Translations under genes and position numbers: made by a program
Notes under the pieces: model-generated
What the model saw: the letters and a program-made list of their open reading frames with translations, nothing else
Database searches by the model: none
Told to the model about the DNA's origin: nothing
Source of the DNA: Sphingobacterium chuzhouense
Lineage (GTDB): Bacteria; Bacteroidota; Bacteroidia; Sphingobacteriales; Sphingobacteriaceae
Length of the DNA: 64,000 nt
Assembly: GCF_014692525.1 (NCBI RefSeq)
Contig: NZ_JACNYL010000001.1
Span: 496,001 to 560,000, forward strand
Direction: 5' to 3'
Shown here: positions 34,861 through 44,270 of the stretch, one piece after another
How the letters are laid out: the number at the start of each line of letters is the position of its first letter
Position numbering within the stretch: position 1 is the stretch's first letter

Positions 34861-35445
34861 TTATTGATGCCGGCTTTCCAGATTCTTGGCAATCGTCTGT
34901 AAATCCAATCCTTTTTCCCGAAGTAACACCAAGAGGTGGAAAAATAAATCCGAAGATTCGTTAATAAAATCATGTTCGGTCTCTGCTAATGCAGCAATGA
35001 CTGTTTCCACAGCCTCCTCGCCTACCTTTTGCGCAATTTTATTTAACCCCCGCTGTCGTAATCTATTCACATAGGATTCCTCGGTGGGCATGTCGTAACG
35101 CTGCTGTACGATACGTTCCAATTGCAGTAGGAAGTTCTGGTTATATTCCGTTTGGAAGCAACTGCGGGCACCCGTATGACAAGTAGGACCAGCCGGCTTA
35201 ACCTTGATCAACAGCGTGTCCTGATCACAATCTATGTGAGAAGACACTACTTCCAGAAAATTACCGCTCTCTTCTCCTTTTGTCCACAAACGATTTTTGC
35301 TTCGCGAATAAAAGGTTACACGTCCCTCCTGTTGGGTTTTTACCCACGCTTCCTCATTCATATACCCCAACATCAGCACTTCCAGTGTCTGATTATCTTG
35401 TATAACAACGGGAATTAATCCGTCTCCTTTTGCGAAATCTAACAT
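34861..35445 (-). CDS. hisIE: Bifunctional phosphoribosyl-AMP cyclohydrolase / phosphoribosyl-ATP pyrophosphatase
   Basis: Catalyses steps two and three of histidine synthesis. The 194-residue fusion has HisI at about 1-105 (MLGYMNEEAWVKTQQEGRVTF, zinc cysteines in SHIDCDQD and GPTCHTGARSCF) and HisE at about 110-194 (GLNKIAQKVGEEAVETVIAAL, FHLLVLLREKGLDL). Follows hisF by 18 bp in the minus-strand his operon. Confidence 0.96.
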   Translation of the reverse strand: MLDFAKGDGLIPVVIQDNQTLEVLMLGYMNEEAWVKTQQEGRVTFYSRSKNRLWTKGEESGNFLEVVSSHIDCDQDTLLIKVKPAGPTCHTGARSCFQTEYNQNFLLQLERIVQQRYDMPTEESYVNRLRQRGLNKIAQKVGEEAVETVIAALAETEHDFINESSDLFFHLLVLLREKGLDLQTIAKNLESRHQ

Positions 35446-35463
35446 TATTTTAATATTAAGTAT

Positions 35464-36216
35464 TTATCTCACCACAATTCCGTGCGTCCGCAATTTTTCT
35501 TTCAATTCCGGAATCAGAATTTCTCCATAATGAAATACCGAAGCCGCCAATGCTGCATCCACATTTGTTTGCTGAAACACATCTACAAAATGCTGTTGTT
35601 TTCCTGCACCACCTGAAGCGATCAATGGAATATGTATGGTGTCGTTAATCTTCTTTAAGAATGTATTGTCGAAGCCATTTTTCGTTCCATCATGATCCAT
35701 CGATGTTAACAAAATCTCTCCTGCTCCGCGTTGCTCAGCCTCCTTGATCCAGTCCTCCGTCTGTATGTCCGTTTTATCTCGTCCGCCGCGCAAGTAAACA
35801 AAGTTCTTCCCCTCAATGACACGCGTATCTACTGCCACCACAACAAACTGTCGACCAAACGAGCGGGCAAGTTCATCAATCAGCGTTGGATTACGCACTG
35901 CAGCAGAATTAATCGAAATCTTATCAGCTCCCGAATTAAGCAACACCTCAGCATCTTTCAACTCATTGATCCCCCCACCTATCGTAAAAGGGATATTGAC
36001 CTGTCTTGCTACTGCCTTGACCAGCTCTATCGTTGTCTTCCGTTTTTCATGTGTAGCCGTAATGTCTAGAAACACCAGTTCGTCCGCTCCTTGTTCCGAA
36101 TATTGCCAAGCGAGCTCCACGGGATCACCTGCATCTCGAAGATCGACAAAATTAACCCCTTTTACTGTACGGCCATCCTTTACATCCAAACAAGGGATGA
36201 TACGCTTCGCCAACAT
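35464..36216 (-). CDS. hisF: Imidazole glycerol phosphate synthase cyclase subunit HisF
   Basis: Cyclase half of IGP synthase, which makes imidazole glycerol phosphate and AICAR with ammonia from HisH. 250-residue TIM barrel: [19 protein letters not shown] with catalytic Asp near 11, [12 protein letters not shown] with the second catalytic Asp, [12 protein letters not shown] and PLIASGGAG. Follows hisA by 1 bp. Confidence 0.97.
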   Translation of the reverse strand: MLAKRIIPCLDVKDGRTVKGVNFVDLRDAGDPVELAWQYSEQGADELVFLDITATHEKRKTTIELVKAVARQVNIPFTIGGGINELKDAEVLLNSGADKISINSAAVRNPTLIDELARSFGRQFVVVAVDTRVIEGKNFVYLRGGRDKTDIQTEDWIKEAEQRGAGEILLTSMDHDGTKNGFDNTFLKKINDTIHIPLIASGGAGKQQHFVDVFQQTNVDAALAASVFHYGEILIPELKEKLRTHGIVVR

Positions 36217-36217
36217 A

Positions 36218-36970
36218 CTAGATACTAATGAGTGTCTTCAGATTCCAATCTTTAATCTCATCGATGGAAATCTTGTTTTCGTAGATGGCTTTACCCACTA
36301 CGCAGGATTCCATTCGGCCTAATGCATTTAAGGCACGGATATCATCCATGGAACTAATTCCACCCGAACCAATCAGTTTGATAATTGGCGAATGATCCAG
36401 AAGTTTCTGATATAGTTCAACACCGGCCCCTCCCAGTTTACCATCTTTACTGATATCGGTACAAAGAAAACGGAAGAATCCTAAAGAAAGACATTTATCT
36501 ATGTATGAAATCAACTTAATAGGCGAACTTTCCAGCCAACCGGAATATTTGATGACTTCGTCCAACACGTCAATCGCAATAACGATATGCTTCGCATATT
36601 TTACGCGTCCCTCATTTAGTTTGGCTAATTCTTCCAAAAAAGTAGGGTTGGTAATTGCCTGCGTTCCGACGATGACCCGATAAATACCTGCGTCAACCAA
36701 TTCCTTTACTTTCTCAATACTTCTTACTCCCCCTCCATATTGCACCTTCATATCCGTTTTACGAATAATATCAAATAGATAGTCCTGATTGCTGAAATCG
36801 CCCTTTGCACCATTCAAATCGATAATGTGCACGAGTTCGGTACCGTTGGCATGATACATTTTAATTTGCTCTTCCAATGATATGTCATACGTCGTGACGT
36901 CATCGTAATTGCCCTCTCTCAGACGGACAACCTTTTTATCCAAAACATCAATAGCAGGAATGATATACAT
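36218..36970 (-). CDS. hisA: ProFAR isomerase HisA
   Basis: Amadori isomerase of histidine synthesis, TIM barrel, 250 residues. Seen: [21 protein letters not shown] with the catalytic Asp, [30 protein letters not shown] and [14 protein letters not shown] with the second catalytic Asp, then [15 protein letters not shown]. Two bases before hisF, 75 bp after hisH. Confidence 0.95.
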   Translation of the reverse strand: MYIIPAIDVLDKKVVRLREGNYDDVTTYDISLEEQIKMYHANGTELVHIIDLNGAKGDFSNQDYLFDIIRKTDMKVQYGGGVRSIEKVKELVDAGIYRVIVGTQAITNPTFLEELAKLNEGRVKYAKHIVIAIDVLDEVIKYSGWLESSPIKLISYIDKCLSLGFFRFLCTDISKDGKLGGAGVELYQKLLDHSPIIKLIGSGGISSMDDIRALNALGRMESCVVGKAIYENKISIDEIKDWNLKTLISI

Positions 36971-37045
36971 ATTTTAAAGTAATAAGTTAAAAGTCAAAAA
37001 TCGTAAAGTCGATCATTAATAATCGACAAGTATAAACAATATCCC

Positions 37046-37636
37046 CTATAATCGGGAAAAATTAAGCAATATCTGCTCGCCAGCTTTTCCGGATTTCTCC
37101 GGATGAAACTGTACACCATAAAAATTTCCTTTTTGTATCGCCGCCGAAAAAATAACATCATACGTGCAAAATGCACATGTATATTGCTCATCCGCCTCAA
37201 TAAAATAGGAATGTACAAAATAAAAATAGCTATTATCAGTAATATTCTCAAAAAGAGGACAATCCTTTTTAGGCGATATACTGTTCCATCCCATATGAGG
37301 GACTTTTTTGCCGATACGCTTATCAAAATGTAACGTCTTTAACGGAACGATATGCAACAGCTCGGCATCACCTTCCTCCGAAAAAGAAGTTAACAACTGC
37401 ATACCTACGCAGATTCCCAATACAGGTTTTTTTAGGGATATGATATACTGTACCAGTCCGGTTTCGTCAAGCTTTCGCATAGCAGCTCCAGCATGCCCGA
37501 CTCCCGGGATGATTATACGGTCGTACTGGTCAAAATCATCGACATTATTGATCATACCATAACCTATCCCGATTCTGTCGAGTGCCGCTGTCAACGAAAA
37601 AATATTCCCTGCTCCGTAGTTTACTATTCCAATCAT
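37046..37636 (-). CDS. hisH: Imidazole glycerol phosphate synthase glutamine amidotransferase subunit HisH
   Basis: Releases ammonia from glutamine for HisF. 196-residue class-I glutaminase: VNYGAGNIFSL, the nucleophile Cys in LGICVGMQLL, and the catalytic His-Glu in GVQFHPEKSG. Length normal. Gaps of 75 bp to hisA and 80 bp to hisB are longer than elsewhere in the operon; the latter holds a short repeat of GATTCGT. Confidence 0.96.
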   Translation of the reverse strand: MIGIVNYGAGNIFSLTAALDRIGIGYGMINNVDDFDQYDRIIIPGVGHAGAAMRKLDETGLVQYIISLKKPVLGICVGMQLLTSFSEEGDAELLHIVPLKTLHFDKRIGKKVPHMGWNSISPKKDCPLFENITDNSYFYFVHSYFIEADEQYTCAFCTYDVIFSAAIQKGNFYGVQFHPEKSGKAGEQILLNFSRL

Positions 37637-37716
37637 TTTGATTCGTGATTCGTGATTTATCTAAAGATCAGCCCCTCGGGGTTCGTTATTAGCTCCGAAT
37701 TACGGGTCACGAGCTA

Positions 37717-38844
37717 CTATAATACCCCTTTTGTACTTGGCAACTGCATATTTTCCGCATCTCGCCGTACCGCTTTCTTTATTGATTTTGCAAAGGCTTT
37801 AAAAATAGCTTCGATTTTATGGTGTTCATTATCGCCTTCCGCTTTGATATTCAAATTCGATTTTGATGCATCGGAGAATGATTTAAAGAAATGGAAAAAC
37901 ATCTCCGTCGGCATATCGCCTATTTTCTCCCGATTGAAAGTTGCATCCCATACGATCCAGTTCCTACCACCAAAATCTATGGCCACTTGTGCCAGGCAAT
38001 CGTCCATTGGTAAAGTATACGCATAACGTTCGATACCACGTTTATCGCCTAACACTTTCAGAAAGATTTCGCCTAATGCGATACCCGTATCTTCGATCGT
38101 GTGATGCTCATCGATATGTAAATCACCTTTAGCCTTAACCGTAAGATCGATTGCGCCGTGTCTGGCGATTTGATCTAACATATGGTCGAAAAACGGCAAT
38201 CCAGTATCTATATCCGATTTTCCTGAACCATCAAGATTCAATTGGATAAAGATATCTGTTTCATTTGTTTTACGATGGTGCTCACCCGTACGCGTACCTA
38301 ATTTTAAAAATTCATATATGGATTTCCAATCCGTTGTTTCCAGTGCGATGAATTGGCTTTGTACGTCTAAGTTTTCGGCCTTCCCCAGGTCATCGTTATT
38401 ACGCAACCAAATGGCCTTAGCACCTAAATTCTCGGCTAGTTTTACATCATTGATACGATCACCTATTACAAAAGATTCAGCCAAATTATATTGCGTAACA
38501 TCAAAATATTCGCTCAGCATACCAATGCCAGGCTTACGCGTTGGTGCGTTCTCATAGGGAAATGTACGATCGATGTGTTCTTTCACAAAACGGACACCTT
38601 CTCCAGCAAACGTATCGACGATAAAATGATGTACGGGCCAAAAGTTTTCTTCCGGATGAGAGGCTGTACCCAAGCCATCTTGATTGGATACTAAGATCAA
38701 TTCAAAATCCAATTCGTTTGCAATACGTGGTAAATATTGCAACGCTCCCGGGTAAAATTTGAGCTTGGCAAAAGAATCAATCTGCTCGTCTTCCGGCTCT
38801 AATATCAATGTCCCGTCACGGTCTATAAACAATACTCTTTTCAT
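37717..38844 (-). CDS. hisB: Bifunctional histidinol-phosphatase / imidazoleglycerol-phosphate dehydratase
   Basis: 375-residue fusion. The N-terminal HAD phosphatase (about 1-165) has [12 protein letters not shown] with the nucleophile Asp, zinc-loop-like segments and [18 protein letters not shown]. The C-terminal dehydratase (about 185-375) has [33 protein letters not shown] and [14 protein letters not shown]. It supplies two steps of histidine synthesis. Follows hisC by 4 bp. Confidence 0.96.
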   Translation of the reverse strand: MKRVLFIDRDGTLILEPEDEQIDSFAKLKFYPGALQYLPRIANELDFELILVSNQDGLGTASHPEENFWPVHHFIVDTFAGEGVRFVKEHIDRTFPYENAPTRKPGIGMLSEYFDVTQYNLAESFVIGDRINDVKLAENLGAKAIWLRNNDDLGKAENLDVQSQFIALETTDWKSIYEFLKLGTRTGEHHRKTNETDIFIQLNLDGSGKSDIDTGLPFFDHMLDQIARHGAIDLTVKAKGDLHIDEHHTIEDTGIALGEIFLKVLGDKRGIERYAYTLPMDDCLAQVAIDFGGRNWIVWDATFNREKIGDMPTEMFFHFFKSFSDASKSNLNIKAEGDNEHHKIEAIFKAFAKSIKKAVRRDAENMQLPSTKGVL

Positions 38845-38848
38845 CTAT

Positions 38849-39916
38849 TTATTTATAAAACTCCCGAATATTTTCTAATAGCACTATATTTTCTTTAGGC
38901 GTGCCGATAGTCAAGCGCAAGCACCCCTCACATAGCTCCACTTTAGAACGGTCGCGTACGATAATCCCTTTCCCCACCAAAAAATTGTAGAGGGCTCGAG
39001 GCTCTTCCAACTTAACCAATATAAAATTGGCATCCGATGGCGTCACGTGTGCAACTTGGGGCAACGTCCGTAAAGCAGCAGATAACTTCTCTCGTTCTTC
39101 GACTACTTCCTTAATCCATTCGTTTACTATCTCCACACCGTCCAGCGCCTCCAAAACAATATCTTGGGTGGCTTGATTAATGTTATAGGGTGGTTTAATC
39201 TTGTTGAATACCTGGATAATTTCATTGCTGGCAAAAGCCATACCCAGTCGCAAAGCCGCTAATCCCCAAGCTTTCGAAAGTGTCTGTAAAACTACTAAAT
39301 TCGGAAACTCGGCCAAATCTTGAGTAAAGGACGGTTGCCTCGAAAAATTGATATAAGCTTCGTCTACCACCACAATCCCATCAAAATTGACCAAGATTGT
39401 CTCGATATCTTGACGATGGATGCTATTTCCCGAAGGATTATTGGGTGAACAGATAAATATCAGCTTTGTATACGCATCGATTGCCTCCGCAATACCGTCT
39501 AAATCCAACTGGTAATCCGCTGTTAAATTTACTTTTTTACAGGCTACATTATTGATATTCGCCGAAACTTCATACATGCCATAGGTAGGCGGCACAAGAA
39601 TAACATTATCCCTTCCTGGTTCACAAAATGCACGAAAAAGAATATCAATAGCTTCATCGCTACCATTGCCTAAAAAGATATTTTCTACCGGAACGCCCTT
39701 AATATGGTGCAATTTTTCTTTTACCCGATTCTGCAACGGGTCTGGATAGCGATTATAATTTTTACCATAGGGCGAACCGAATGCATTTTCATTAGCATCC
39801 AATAAAACAGAGGCTTCTCCTTTGAATTCATCTCTTGCCGATGAATAAGGTATTAATTTCTTTATGTTATCCCTCAGCAGCAGGTTCAGGCTAAAAGACG
39901 TCTTCATATTTTTCAT
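38849..39916 (-). CDS. hisC: Histidinol-phosphate aminotransferase
   Basis: PLP-dependent transamination of imidazole acetol phosphate. 355 residues, class I/II aminotransferase: LDANENAFGSPYG, FLGNGSDEAIDIL, FICSPNNPSGNSI, VVDEAYINFS, and the PLP lysine in LQTLSKAWGLAALRLGMA. The start is ATG 39916 (MKNMKTSFSLN) or the ATG at 39907. It is the first his gene of this cluster; a structured leader lies at 39918-40005 between it and rnz. Confidence 0.95.
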   Translation of the reverse strand: MKNMKTSFSLNLLLRDNIKKLIPYSSARDEFKGEASVLLDANENAFGSPYGKNYNRYPDPLQNRVKEKLHHIKGVPVENIFLGNGSDEAIDILFRAFCEPGRDNVILVPPTYGMYEVSANINNVACKKVNLTADYQLDLDGIAEAIDAYTKLIFICSPNNPSGNSIHRQDIETILVNFDGIVVVDEAYINFSRQPSFTQDLAEFPNLVVLQTLSKAWGLAALRLGMAFASNEIIQVFNKIKPPYNINQATQDIVLEALDGVEIVNEWIKEVVEEREKLSAALRTLPQVAHVTPSDANFILVKLEEPRALYNFLVGKGIIVRDRSKVELCEGCLRLTIGTPKENIVLLENIREFYK

Positions 39917-39917
39917 T

Positions 39918-40005
39918 AGAATAATGTGTTCTTTATGGCAATGAAGCTTGCATGAGCTAAGTTATTCTAGTCCTTTTCTTAGCGGCGGCTCATGCAGGTT
40001 TTCAT
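39918..40005 (-). promoter_or_regulatory. Candidate H-type pseudoknot / leader element before hisC
   Basis: On the minus strand TGCATGAG and CTAAG (39989-39996 and 39978-39982, minus coordinates descending) pair with CTTAG and CTCATGCA (39957-39961 and 39949-39956), leaving a 16-base loop and a one-sided CCGCCG bulge. The loop ends in AGAATAA (39962-39968), which is complementary to TTATTCT (39918-39924), one base before the hisC ATG. Together these form a classical H-type pseudoknot covering the hisC initiation region. An 8-codon frame, ATG AAA ACC TGC ATG AGC CGC CGC TAA (39979-40005), overlaps the first stem strand. It has no His codons. Function is inferred from structure only. Confidence 0.5.
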
Positions 40006-40042
40006 TTGAGCGTGTAAAGATGGGGAAAAATCTACAAAAACC

Positions 40043-40957
40043 CTATACTAAAAACCACTTACCTTCTTCAGACAGCTCTGTATGGGGAAAAATTGCTCGA
40101 GATTCGTACAAAAGAGGTTGTAAATCTTTATAACGGGCGGAGAAATGTCCAAGCAGAAGTTTCTTTGCTCCTACAGTCTGGGCAATCTGTGCTGCTTCCA
40201 AACTGGTAGTGTGAAATGTTTCTTTGGCACGTTCTACCCGATCGTGAAGAAATGTCGCCTCGTGGTATAATAAATCCACTCCGTTAATTGCTTCAAAATA
40301 GTCTTCATTCATCACCGTATCAGAACAATAGCCATAGCTTCGTGGGCGCGGTGGCGGATAAGTTAAATCTTTTGCTCGGTGCACCGTGCCATCATCTGCT
40401 ACATAGTCTATGCCTTTTTTTAATAAACGCAAGTAGGGAACAGGTATATTCAGTCGTTCTACTTCTTCTTTTTTTAGGGATGCAGACCGTACTTTTTCTT
40501 CAAACCGGAATCCCGTGCAGGCAATACGATGCCGCAAAGGGAAACTGCTCACGCTAAGCTGTGTATTTTCGAATATCACTTCTTGGCGGTATTCATTTGT
40601 AGGATGAAAAATCAATGGATAGCGCAGCCGCGTATCTGAATGCTTAAATTGCAAATCTATTATCTCTTTTAACGCCGGAGGGCCATAGAGATGCAATTCG
40701 CCTCGACGCCCAACTAGATGTTGCGAAGAAAGTAGCCCGACAAGACCCAAATAATGATCTCCATGCAAATGGCTGATAAAAATATGGCTTATCCGGCTAC
40801 CTTTAATTCCGTAACGGAATAACTGCATTTGTGTGCCTTCACCACAGTCTATTAGAAAGAGCTGTTCGTTAAAGTTTAGAACTTGGGAAGTCGGATGACG
40901 ACCGTATATGGGTGTTGCCGAGCTATTTCCCAATATCAAAACCTCAAACTTTGTCAT
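40043..40957 (-). CDS. rnz: Ribonuclease Z
   Basis: Endonuclease that trims tRNA 3' ends. 304-residue metallo-beta-lactamase fold: NSSATPIYGRHPTSQ, zinc motif SHLHGDHYLGL (His63, His65, Asp67, His68), YCSDTVMNEDYF, LYHEATFLHD and LLLGHFSARY with the C-terminal His ligand. Its start overlaps the end of the STAS gene by 14 bases. Followed by the structured gap before hisC. Confidence 0.95.
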   Translation of the reverse strand: MTKFEVLILGNSSATPIYGRHPTSQVLNFNEQLFLIDCGEGTQMQLFRYGIKGSRISHIFISHLHGDHYLGLVGLLSSQHLVGRRGELHLYGPPALKEIIDLQFKHSDTRLRYPLIFHPTNEYRQEVIFENTQLSVSSFPLRHRIACTGFRFEEKVRSASLKKEEVERLNIPVPYLRLLKKGIDYVADDGTVHRAKDLTYPPPRPRSYGYCSDTVMNEDYFEAINGVDLLYHEATFLHDRVERAKETFHTTSLEAAQIAQTVGAKKLLLGHFSARYKDLQPLLYESRAIFPHTELSEEGKWFLV

Positions 40958-41330
40958 GCTGGCTTGTCCTTAAATCCAATCGCAGCTCGTTGCCGAAAAT
41001 CATGTCTTCGGCATCAGAAACTGTCAGTGCAGTTTTAAAATACCCTTCCATATTGGCCATTTTGAGTAAGTTTACGAGTCTCTCGCTTAATCCCGTAAGA
41101 ATAAAGAGACCACCCGAGGCTTTACATAACCTGCGCGCCAATAATCCCATACGCAATCCATCTTCATCCGCATCGGATACGTGGCAAAGATTTAACACAA
41201 TATTACGTTGGCCGCCGGTATGGCGCAACATAAACTCACCTTTCAATTTCGCTGCCGCTTCTCCATCAAGGAAATCTGTAAGTGGTTCAATAACCACATA
41301 GCGCTCATGCTTGTCAACCGTAAATTTCAT
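40944..41330 (-). CDS. STAS-domain protein (anti-sigma-factor-antagonist-like) without the phospho-serine
   Basis: 128 residues with an SpoIIAA-like STAS fold: FLDGEAAAKLKGEFML, then NIVLNLCHVSDADEDGLRMGLLA, then GGLFILTGLSERLVNLLKM. The phosphorylated Ser of SpoIIAA (usual D-S-S-G) is replaced by D-A-D-E-D, so switching by a serine kinase is unlikely; the acidic residues might mimic a fixed state. Lies 9 bp after purC and overlaps rnz by 14 bases, so it is part of the phoH-purC-STAS-rnz transcript. Confidence 0.82.
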   Translation of the reverse strand: MKFTVDKHERYVVIEPLTDFLDGEAAAKLKGEFMLRHTGGQRNIVLNLCHVSDADEDGLRMGLLARRLCKASGGLFILTGLSERLVNLLKMANMEGYFKTALTVSDAEDMIFGNELRLDLRTSQHDKV

Positions 41331-41339
41331 ACATCTAAT

Positions 41340-42296
41340 CTATAACAATTTATTTAAAGCTTTTGTCACATTTTGTTCTACCCGCAAAACAGTGTCTTCA
41401 TTTGCCGAATATTGGAATCTCTCTCCCGTGATATGTTCATAAAGTTCAATGTAGCGTTCCGATATAGATCGAACGATATCATCGGTCATTTCGGGCACGA
41501 TCTGCCCGTCTTTTCCTTGAAAACCGTTATCCATTAACCATTCCCGTACAAATTCTTTAGACAACTGCCGTTGCGGCTCGCCATTCGCTTGTCGTTCTTC
41601 GTAGCCTTCGGCATAAAAGTAGCGGGACGAATCCGGTGTATGGATTTCATCCATCAAATATATTTCACCATCTTTTTTGCCAAATTCATATTTGGTATCC
41701 ACCAGTATCAATCCTCGCTCTTGCGCCATTTCAGCACCTCTTTGGTACAACGCATGGGCGAAGTTTTCTAACTGTACATAGTCTTCTTCACGCACAATGC
41801 CCTTAGCCATGATGTCTTCTCGCGAAATATCTTCGTCATGTCCGACATCTGCTTTCGTCGTTGGCGTTATAATAGGCTCGGGAAGCTTATCATTTTCTTT
41901 CAACCCTTCTGGTAAAGTTACACCACAAAGGATTCTTTTCCCATCACGATAAGTTCGCCACAAATGCCCTGCCAGGTATCCCCTGATAACCATTTCCACC
42001 TTAAATGGTTCGCACTTATACCCTATAGTCGCGTTTGGATCAGGTACGGTGATGACCCAGTTTGGAATAATATCTTTCGTAGACGACAGAAATTTTTCCG
42101 CAATCTGGTTCAACACTTGTCCTTTATAAGGAATAGGACGTGGCAACACGACATCAAAAGCAGAAATCCTATCCGAAGCCACCATCACCAGATATTCATC
42201 GGCTATGGTATATACATCACGTACCTTACCTTTATAAAAGGCGGTTTGTTTATCAAAATTAAATGTTGTTTCTTTTATTGCGTTCATTGTATTCAA
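41340..42296 (-). CDS. purC: Phosphoribosylaminoimidazole-succinocarboxamide synthase (SAICAR synthetase)
   Basis: ATP-dependent step of purine synthesis that joins aspartate to CAIR. 318 residues, the longer type: [56 protein letters not shown] and [14 protein letters not shown]. Two bases after phoH. AICAR released by HisF/HisH re-enters this pathway later, a metabolic link to the nearby his genes. Confidence 0.96.
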   Translation of the reverse strand: MNTMNAIKETTFNFDKQTAFYKGKVRDVYTIADEYLVMVASDRISAFDVVLPRPIPYKGQVLNQIAEKFLSSTKDIIPNWVITVPDPNATIGYKCEPFKVEMVIRGYLAGHLWRTYRDGKRILCGVTLPEGLKENDKLPEPIITPTTKADVGHDEDISREDIMAKGIVREEDYVQLENFAHALYQRGAEMAQERGLILVDTKYEFGKKDGEIYLMDEIHTPDSSRYFYAEGYEERQANGEPQRQLSKEFVREWLMDNGFQGKDGQIVPEMTDDIVRSISERYIELYEHITGERFQYSANEDTVLRVEQNVTKALNKLL

Positions 42297-42298
42297 TC

Positions 42299-43261
42299 CT
42301 AAATATCCCCATACGCTTCCAAAATACGTCTTACCAGTTTATGTCGAACGACATCTGATCCACTTAGATGGATAATATCTATGCCATTAATATTTTCTAA
42401 AAGCTTTACCGCCGTCGCTAGCCCAGACTGTGTTTTCTTTGGCAAATCGATTTGCGTAAGATCGCCCGTAACGATAAACTTGGCTGTTGGCCCCATCCGG
42501 GTAAGAAACATCTTTAATTGCATATCGGTCGCGTTCTGTGCTTCGTCCAAAATGACAAAACAATTGTCCAACGTGCGCCCGCGCATAAATGCCAATGGCG
42601 CCACCTCTATTACCCGGCGCTCCAAATAATCTTTCAGCTTATCGGAGGGGATCATATCATCCAATGCGTCATAGAGCGGACGCAAATACGGATCTACCTT
42701 CTCTTTGAGGTCACCCGGCAGGAAGCCTAGATTTTCTCCGGCTTCAACGGCCGGACGTGTCAAGATAATACGCTTTATCTCCTTGTTCCTTAATGCTCGA
42801 ACCGCTAACGCTACCGCCGTATAAGTTTTACCAGTACCTGCTGGCCCGATGGCAAACAGAATATCGTTTTTACTTATACTCTCCACCATTTTCAGTTGGT
42901 TCGGGGTACGAGCACGAACAATCAAGCCGTTAGGCCCGTAAACAATCGGCTCTCCTTTAAAAGCAGAAGATTCCCCTGTTTTCTTTTCTGCCTGTTTTTC
43001 AGCCGTGCCATTTATCCCTACCAAATCCTCCAATGCATTGGAATCCAAATTTTGAAATCGGTCAATATGCTGCAATATGCCTTCGAACACACGTTTAAAT
43101 CGTTTCTGTTCCAACTCCTCTCCCAACACTTTCAATTCATCCCCCCGTGCTACTAACCGAAGCTTCGGGAAGCCTTTTTTTATTAACTCAAAATGTTCAT
43201 TTTGAGCTCCCCATAACGTTACTAGATTAACGTCCTCTAATGGTATAAGTACTTCGTTCAA
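42299..43261 (-). CDS. phoH: PhoH family P-loop ATPase
   Basis: Cytosolic ATPase of the PhoH/YbeZ family, linked in other bacteria to RNA processing with YbeY. 320 residues: an N-terminal KH-like part (residues 1-80), Walker A GPAGTGKT at 139-146, [17 protein letters not shown], Walker [11 protein letters not shown] near 222, and [13 protein letters not shown]. The start codon is TTG at 43261; no ATG exists before the core and the resulting N-terminus [10 protein letters not shown] matches family N-termini as remembered. First gene of the minus-strand array; a TATTTTTG element lies at 43318-43325. Confidence 0.92.
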   Translation of the reverse strand: MNEVLIPLEDVNLVTLWGAQNEHFELIKKGFPKLRLVARGDELKVLGEELEQKRFKRVFEGILQHIDRFQNLDSNALEDLVGINGTAEKQAEKKTGESSAFKGEPIVYGPNGLIVRARTPNQLKMVESISKNDILFAIGPAGTGKTYTAVALAVRALRNKEIKRIILTRPAVEAGENLGFLPGDLKEKVDPYLRPLYDALDDMIPSDKLKDYLERRVIEVAPLAFMRGRTLDNCFVILDEAQNATDMQLKMFLTRMGPTAKFIVTGDLTQIDLPKKTQSGLATAVKLLENINGIDIIHLSGSDVVRHKLVRRILEAYGDI

Positions 43262-43317
43262 ATTGTTTGTTTTAATTTTTATGTAATAAAGATAGATGTT
43301 TTACAGCATTAATAAAC

Positions 43318-43325
43318 CAAAAATA
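43318..43325 (-). promoter_or_regulatory. Candidate -7 element (TATTTTTG) for the phoH-purC-STAS-rnz array
   Basis: Fits TAnnTTTG on the minus strand, 57 bases before the phoH TTG start codon. The 222-bp divergent gap (43262-43483) contains no other gene. Confidence 0.4.
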
Positions 43326-43408
43326 CAAACTATAATTATCTATTTTCACACACATGATAAAAAATGGAAATTTAGCGATGCAACGATTCATATTGCACTT
43401 TCTTTTAT

Positions 43409-43416
43409 TACTTTTG
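43409..43416 (+). promoter_or_regulatory. Candidate -7 element (TACTTTTG) for the DUF62 gene
   Basis: Fits TAnnTTTG on the plus strand, 67 bases before the ATG at 43484; the -33 TTTG is not at the consensus distance. Confidence 0.35.
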
Positions 43417-43483
43417 TAGTTCTTTTGCGAAGAGGGCATCACCGTATTTTAACGTTTTTAGTATCTTTACAGGTACATAGTGT

Positions 43484-44269
43484 ATGGGAGTAATAACGCT
43501 TACAACAGATTTGGGGCACCGTGATTTTTATCAGGCGGCATTAAAAGGCAGTATCATATCGCAATTGCCTGATGTCCGTTTGGTAGATATTACGCATGAA
43601 ATCCCGTCTTTTGATATACAACGTGCTGCTGTCGTACTCCGCAACGCTTTCCGTTACTTCCCTAAGGGTACGGTACATCTTATCGGGATCGACACTGTGT
43701 TTCAAGAAGATTCCAATTATGCCATGATGAAATTTGACGATCACTTTTTCGTCGGAGCCGATAATGGCATTTTTAGCATTATCCTTGGTGAAAGTGACCC
43801 ACAGGAGCTGTACGAAATTGATATTATGCAGGATTTACGTTACCTGCATTTTCCTTTGGCTGATATACTGTCTAAAGCAGCCTGTCATATTGCTAAAGGG
43901 GAACCGTTGTCCGAAATTGGACAGCCTATCGACAAACCTCTTAAAAAGGTACTGGTACAGCCACTGGTTGGGTCCAACACCATAAAAGGTCACGTTTCGT
44001 ATATTGACGCTTTCGGAAACGTCATCAGCAATATTAGCAAAGAGCTTTTCAACGAAGTTCAAAAAGGCCGAAGTTTCAAATTACATTTCAAAAGGAATGA
44101 AACCATAAATAAACTAAGCTGGCATTATAATGAAGTACCGGAAGGAGAAAAACTCTGTTTATTTGGAATCAGCAACTTCTTGGAAATAGCGATCAACAAG
44201 GGCCATGCTAGTCGATTATTGGGTTTGCAACAAGATGAAGTTGTCATGGTGGAATTTTTAGACAGTTAA
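43484..44269 (+). CDS. S-adenosylmethionine hydrolase / SAM hydroxide adenosyltransferase (DUF62)
   Basis: Family that splits S-adenosylmethionine to adenosine and methionine using hydroxide; related to chlorinase and fluorinase. 261 residues: ITLTTDLGHRDFYQAALKG with the SAM-binding Asp, HLIGIDTVFQEDSNY, FVGADNGIFSIILGE, and a C-terminal beta domain with HVSYIDAFGNVISNIS. Intact. Followed after 1 bp by a small membrane protein gene. Confidence 0.93.
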   Translation: MGVITLTTDLGHRDFYQAALKGSIISQLPDVRLVDITHEIPSFDIQRAAVVLRNAFRYFPKGTVHLIGIDTVFQEDSNYAMMKFDDHFFVGADNGIFSIILGESDPQELYEIDIMQDLRYLHFPLADILSKAACHIAKGEPLSEIGQPIDKPLKKVLVQPLVGSNTIKGHVSYIDAFGNVISNISKELFNEVQKGRSFKLHFKRNETINKLSWHYNEVPEGEKLCLFGISNFLEIAINKGHASRLLGLQQDEVVMVEFLDS

Positions 44270-44270
44270 G

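Noticed and set aside
37640..37700. Tandem GATTCGT words between hisB and hisH as a possible CRISPR-like or regulatory array
   Set aside because: Only two to three short copies without regular spacers; likely slippage or drift.
39979..40005. Classical his leader peptide attenuator before hisC
   Set aside because: The only short frame there contains no His codons and no terminator T-run follows the stem; a pseudoknot or translation-level switch fits better.
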